Source: CAVQCA01 sp963763115 (GTDB lineage Bacteria; Pseudomonadota; Gammaproteobacteria; UBA9214). From it: 64,000 bases of DNA. The position numbers and the translations under genes are program-made. The notes beneath the pieces are model-generated. The model ran no database searches and was not told where the DNA came from. It saw only the letters and a program-made list of their open reading frames with translations. Positions 60,363-64,000 of the stretch are shown here, in pieces; position 1 is the stretch's first letter; the number at the start of each line of letters is the position of its first letter. The DNA lies in assembly GCA_963763115.1 (NCBI GenBank), contig CAVXNM010000033.1:1-64000 (forward strand), given 5' to 3'.

Positions 60363-62030
60363 ATGGCACAGTACGTCTACACCATGAATCGCGTGGGCAA
60401 GGTGGTCCCGCCCAAACGCGTCATCCTGAAAGACATTTCCCTGTCCTTCTTTCCGGGCGCCAAGATCGGCGTGCTCGGCCTCAATGGTTCGGGCAAATCC
60501 AGTCTTTTGCGCATCATGGCCGGGGTGGATACCGAAATCGAGGGTGAGGCGCGGCCACAGCCCGGACTCAACGTCGGCTTCCTGCCTCAGGAACCCACGC
60601 TCGACCCCGCCAGGGACGTGCGTGGCAATATCGAGGAGGCGCTGACCGCCCTCACCAGGGCACAGGAGGAACTCGACGCGGTGTACGCCGCCTATGCCGA
60701 ACCGGATGCCGATTTCGATGCCCTGGCCGCCGAACAGGCGCGCCTGGAAAACATCCTGCAGGCCAGTGACGGTCATAACCTGGAGCGCAAACTGGAAGTC
60801 GCGGCGGAAGCCCTGCGCCTGCCGCCCTGGGATGCGGATGTCACCCGACTCTCCGGCGGGGAACGCCGGCGCGTGGCCCTGTGCAAACTGCTGCTGTCCA
60901 ACCCGGATATGCTGCTGCTCGATGAGCCGACCAATCACCTGGATGCGGAGAGCGTCGCCTGGCTGGAACGATTTCTGTCCGAATACCCCGGAACCGTCGT
61001 GGCCGTAACCCACGATCGCTACTTTCTCGACAATGTCGCCGGCTGGATCCTGGAGCTTGACCGCGGCCATGGCATCCCCTGGCAAGGCAACTACTCATCC
61101 TGGCTGGAACAGAAGGAACAGCGACTCGAAATCGAGGAGAAGCAGGAGTCGGCCCGCCAGAAGGCCATGAAGGCCGAACTGGAATGGGTCCGCGCCGGCG
61201 CCAAAGGCCGGCACGCCAAGAGCAAGGCGCGCCTTGCCCGATTCGAGGAATTAGCCTCACAGGAACAACAGCAACGCAATGAAACCAAGCAGATTTTCAT
61301 CCCGCCCGGCCCCCGGCTGGGCGATCTGGTGATCGAAGCGCAACACCTCGGCAAGCGCTTCGGGGAAAAACTGCTCATCGAGGATCTGAGTTTCAACCTG
61401 CCGCGCGGCGGCATCGTCGGCATTATCGGACCGAACGGCGCCGGCAAGACCACACTGTTCCGCATGCTGACGGGCGCAGAACAGTCCGATACGGGCGAGT
61501 TGCGCATCGGCGAAACCGTCAAGATCGCCTGTGTGGACCAGAGCCGCGACCTGCTGGATGACCGCAAGACTGTCTGGCAGGAGATTTCCGACGGACAGGA
61601 CCTCATCACCATCGGTAAATACGAGGTCAATTCGCGGACCTATGTGTCCCGGTTCAATTTCACCGGGGCCGATCAGCAGAAGCATGTCGGCAATCTCTCG
61701 GGTGGCGAGCGCAACCGCGTGCATCTCGCCAAGCTGCTGAAGAGCGGCGGCAATGTGCTGCTGCTCGACGAGCCAACCAACGACCTGGATGTGGAAACCC
61801 TGCGCGCACTGGAAGAGGCCCTGCTCGATTTCCCCGGATGCGCCGTGGTGATCTCGCACGATCGCTGGTTCCTCGACCGCATTGCCACGCATATGCTGGC
61901 CTTCGAGGGCGACAGCCAGGTCACGTGGTTCGAGGGCAACTACGCCGACTATGAAGCGGACCGCAATCGCCGCTTGGGCACGGATGCCAAGCAACCCCAC
62001 CGCATCAAGTTCAAGCGGCTGGATGCCTGA
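60363..62030 (+). CDS. ettA: Energy-dependent translational throttle protein (ABC-F)
   Basis: A 555-residue protein, exactly the E. coli EttA length. It has two ABC ATPase domains, with Walker A motifs GLNGSGKSSLLRIMA and GPNGAGKTTLFRMLTG, signatures LSGGERRRVAL and LSGGERNRVHLAKLL, and Walker B MLLLDEPTNHLDAESVAWLE and VLLLDEPTNDLDVETL. A basic linker (WVRAGAKGRHAKSKARLARF) joins them. It binds the ribosomal E site and gates elongation by the ATP/ADP ratio. The start at 60,363 is at MAQYVYTMNRV; 14 upstream in-frame codons are not conserved. Confidence 0.96.
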   Translation: MAQYVYTMNRVGKVVPPKRVILKDISLSFFPGAKIGVLGLNGSGKSSLLRIMAGVDTEIEGEARPQPGLNVGFLPQEPTLDPARDVRGNIEEALTALTRAQEELDAVYAAYAEPDADFDALAAEQARLENILQASDGHNLERKLEVAAEALRLPPWDADVTRLSGGERRRVALCKLLLSNPDMLLLDEPTNHLDAESVAWLERFLSEYPGTVVAVTHDRYFLDNVAGWILELDRGHGIPWQGNYSSWLEQKEQRLEIEEKQESARQKAMKAELEWVRAGAKGRHAKSKARLARFEELASQEQQQRNETKQIFIPPGPRLGDLVIEAQHLGKRFGEKLLIEDLSFNLPRGGIVGIIGPNGAGKTTLFRMLTGAEQSDTGELRIGETVKIACVDQSRDLLDDRKTVWQEISDGQDLITIGKYEVNSRTYVSRFNFTGADQQKHVGNLSGGERNRVHLAKLLKSGGNVLLLDEPTNDLDVETLRALEEALLDFPGCAVVISHDRWFLDRIATHMLAFEGDSQVTWFEGNYADYEADRNRRLGTDAKQPHRIKFKRLDA

Positions 62031-62414
62031 GGGACGATCGCGGGTTCCCTCTTCACATCACCTGACAGTTGCGCCGAAAACCTTCCGAATCTTGAAAAGA
62101 AAACGGGATTACGTTTTCAGACACCCGCATTTCAGATACCGGAACCGTCTTGATACGGTGGCCATTTCACGACCAATCCCGTATCACTCCGGCGCCCTGT
62201 ACCGATGACCTTGTCACCGATCGACCTGAATTCCATCGCGCGCTAAAGAATTACCGGCGATTGACTGGATACCGGTTGTTCTGCTGTGCGACAATGCCTC
62301 GCCTTTTGCCCGCCGGCGCATGACGAATGCATGATACGACGGTCCGGGCGAATTGCCTTGGGGGAGTTGCCGAACGCGTTGAATAACGATTGACACGATA
62401 GGGGAAATGGACTG
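62031..62414. other. Intergenic, promoter region of the SPOR gene
   Basis: No gene. A GAGGGA/TCCCTC pair right after ettA (62,028-62,051) could be a weak terminator without T run. Confidence 0.35.
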
Positions 62415-63875
62415 ATGTCCCATCGAGATCACAAGGAACCGAACGAGTTCTCACAAAAAATGCGCAACGAGGGGAAAGCGGGCTTTGGCACCGGCCCCTG
62501 GTCGGACCCTGCAAAAATCGGGGTCAAGGCACGGCCTGCGGTGATGCCGCCGGGCAACAACCGGACACGGCCCGGCTCTCCCCCGGTACAGCCAGACAAA
62601 CACGCCCCCTGCCGCCTGGGTGATCGCATCCTGACCGGCCTGGCGATCATGTCGCTCGGCATGCTGATCACCGGCGCCATGGGCGCCTATTTGTCATATG
62701 ACTCACAACATGTGGCGACAACCACCCGCAGTGAATCCGTGGCATCCGCCGCACTCCTGGAATCGTCCGATGCGCGCTTCGTGGAACTGGAGAGGAGACT
62801 GGCACAGGTCAATGATTTTTATGGAGAAAAACTCCACTCCCTAGAGGCGAAAATAGCGCAAACCGTCGATCCTTACGAGGCGCGCCTGACGAAATTGGAA
62901 AGCCGGCTGGAAGCATCCGGGGATCCCGATGCGGCACGCCCGCAGAATTCTGAAATCCCGCAGGCGCAGTTCGATGCATCCCGATATGAAGCGCGATTAA
63001 CGACGCTCGAGAATCGTCTCGAACAGGCTTATGCGCCCAATCAAGCCGAGCTCCGGGACATGGAAAACCGAATGGGACAGAGTTATGCCAGCTATGAAGC
63101 GCGCCTGCGGGAAATTGAAGGCCGGCTGATGCAGATCCAGATCCCTTATGAGCAGCGTCTCCAGGCGCTGGAGCAGCGGCAGATTTACGCCTCTGCCCGC
63201 CTCGATCATCTGTCTGCCGAAATGGAATCCCTGATCGACAATCACATGGCCATCATCGAAGCCAGCGCGGCCATGCGGGACGACCCGCCCGCCGCCCCGC
63301 CGGTCGCAGCGTCCCGTGACGTCCCGGTCGACAACGACGCTTCGCAATCGTCGATAGAGAACGCCGCGACAGCGGACACATCCTCCGATAACCCTGTCGC
63401 GCCGGCGTCAAACGAGGTGGTCCGGGCCGCTAAATCACAGCAGTCAACGGCCATCGCACAGCACATCCCACCGACCGGCAAATCGACGGCCGTCATGTCG
63501 GAAGTTCCGGAGACCGGTGTAGTAATTGCGCCAACTCCACAGATCGACATCGCGCAAGCCGAAGCGCCACAGACTCACACCAGGCCGGTTGAAACCGCCC
63601 GTGAGATACGCCAGGGAAGTCCTCCGCGTCAAACCGGAACGGGCGACTGGGTTATCAACCTGGCATCCTATGCCAGCGAGTCGATTGCGGCACGGAAGCT
63701 GGCTGATTTCGGGAGGAAAGGCGTCGCCGCCGAACAATCCGTGGCCAGCATAAACGGCAAAACCATCTACCGGGTGCGCATTACCGGATTCGATACTCGC
63801 AAGGCGGCCAGGGACCGTGCGGAATCGATCCGGCAACAGTTGGGCTTGAAGGAAACCTGGATCACGCGGCAGTAG
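62415..63875 (+). CDS. Membrane-anchored coiled-coil protein with C-terminal SPOR domain
   Basis: A 486-residue protein. About 75 residues of cytoplasmic basic/Pro region precede a transmembrane helix (ILTGLAIMSLGMLITGAMGA). A periplasmic coiled coil follows with four or five repeats of about 30 residues (YEARLTKLESRLEASG, YEARLTTLENRLEQAY, YEARLREIEGRLMQIQ, YEQRLQALEQRQ). Then comes a Pro/Ala/Thr-rich linker and a C-terminal SPOR domain of about 75 residues (GDWVINLASYASESIAARKL, then IYRVRITGFDTRKAARDRAE). SPOR domains bind denuded peptidoglycan at division sites, so a role in envelope or division is likely. It is not a known FtsN; no division genes are adjacent. Its stop abuts a convergent gene. 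Confidence 0.8.
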   Translation: MSHRDHKEPNEFSQKMRNEGKAGFGTGPWSDPAKIGVKARPAVMPPGNNRTRPGSPPVQPDKHAPCRLGDRILTGLAIMSLGMLITGAMGAYLSYDSQHVATTTRSESVASAALLESSDARFVELERRLAQVNDFYGEKLHSLEAKIAQTVDPYEARLTKLESRLEASGDPDAARPQNSEIPQAQFDASRYEARLTTLENRLEQAYAPNQAELRDMENRMGQSYASYEARLREIEGRLMQIQIPYEQRLQALEQRQIYASARLDHLSAEMESLIDNHMAIIEASAAMRDDPPAAPPVAASRDVPVDNDASQSSIENAATADTSSDNPVAPASNEVVRAAKSQQSTAIAQHIPPTGKSTAVMSEVPETGVVIAPTPQIDIAQAEAPQTHTRPVETAREIRQGSPPRQTGTGDWVINLASYASESIAARKLADFGRKGVAAEQSVASINGKTIYRVRITGFDTRKAARDRAESIRQQLGLKETWITRQ

Positions 63876-64000
63876 CTAGGGAGTCTGTCGCTCAATAATG
63901 ATGCGGGATTCACTGTCTCCTGCCGCCACGGCGCTCAGGTGAAATGTCCGCACGGTTTCAGGTATTGTCGAAGGACGAAACGGATGACAACTGGATCGGC
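63876..64000 (-). CDS. C-terminal end of an unidentified protein, cut by the window edge
   Basis: The minus strand is open from the right edge to a TAG at 63,878-63,876 and reads PSTIPETVRTFHLSAVAAGD then SESRIIIERQTP. This has the composition of a real protein, not of a shadow. It converges on the SPOR gene without spacing. About 40 codons are too few to name it. Confidence 0.4.
   Translation of the reverse strand, partial: RSSCHPFRPSTIPETVRTFHLSAVAAGDSESRIIIERQTP

Noticed and set aside
62028..62051. Hairpin after ettA as a Rho-independent terminator
   Set aside because: The stem is only six bases with an 11-base loop and no T run follows.
1..64000. CRISPR arrays, rRNA and tRNA genes
   Set aside because: I looked for evenly spaced repeats and for tRNA arm patterns and found none.

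Overview
The window looks like chromosome of a Gammaproteobacterium, probably a sulfur oxidiser. The order glyA-nrdR-ribD-ribE-ribBA-ribH-nusB-thiL-pgpA, the parC/parE pair, xseB-ispA and ettA are all gammaproteobacterial in type. A Gly/Tyr/Trp-rich exported protein resembling sulfur globule envelope proteins, an exported metallo-beta-lactamase-fold protein, and a rubrerythrin / cysteine-rich Fe-S protein / DUF3501 operon fit a chemolithotroph. The taxonomic statement is inference; no rRNA or tRNA gene is visible.

Positions 1-20,500 are accessory and partly decayed. A group II intron with a frameshifted reverse transcriptase (minus strand) sits next to a truncated integrase-like transposase. 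Then come an exported SGNH esterase, a VanZ-like membrane protein, a lipoprotein pseudogene with several frameshifts, a secreted beta-propeller/CARDB protein, a lipoprotein with an internal stop, a cytochrome c'-like protein, a PilZ protein, the sulfur-globule-like protein, an MBL-fold protein, a truncated phosphoesterase, a small protein made by in-frame fusion of a tandem duplication, and two large CadC-like winged-helix/TPR regulators. A chimera at 20,137-20,510 joins the start of a second esterase to the end of a second lipoprotein.

Positions 20,545-31,564 carry carbohydrate functions. A sucrose-phosphatase-like HAD enzyme and a GH13 sucrose-phosphorylase-like enzyme (minus) face a tightly packed plus-strand operon: HPr-kinase-like protein, GT4 glycosyltransferase, ABC-2 permease and ATPase, a 794-residue polysaccharide-deacetylase-like exported protein, a sulfotransferase and a 2-oxoglutarate/Fe(II) oxygenase. 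This looks like synthesis, export and decoration of a surface glycan.

Positions 31,600-33,915 are a graveyard of transposases (an unidentified one, IS256, IS5). They border a visibly more A/T-rich island (34,021-41,022) with a cyclopropane-synthase-like methyltransferase, a KAS II-like condensing enzyme, an RpfC-like hybrid sensor kinase, a small unknown protein and a ferritin-like diiron protein (PF10118 type). I consider this the best candidate for an undescribed system: synthesis of a modified fatty-acyl product beside a sensor of the diffusible-fatty-acid-signal class.

Positions 41,117-64,000 are mostly core chromosome: parC, parE, a CNP1-like protein, DUF3501, the CCG-domain Fe-S protein, rubrerythrin, xseB, ispA, a retropepsin-like protease, a glutamine amidotransferase, pgpA (frameshifted), thiL, nusB, the riboflavin genes, nrdR, glyA, an AcuC-type deacetylase, ettA and a SPOR-domain protein. 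Three related copies of a dispersed inverted-repeat element lie between these operons.
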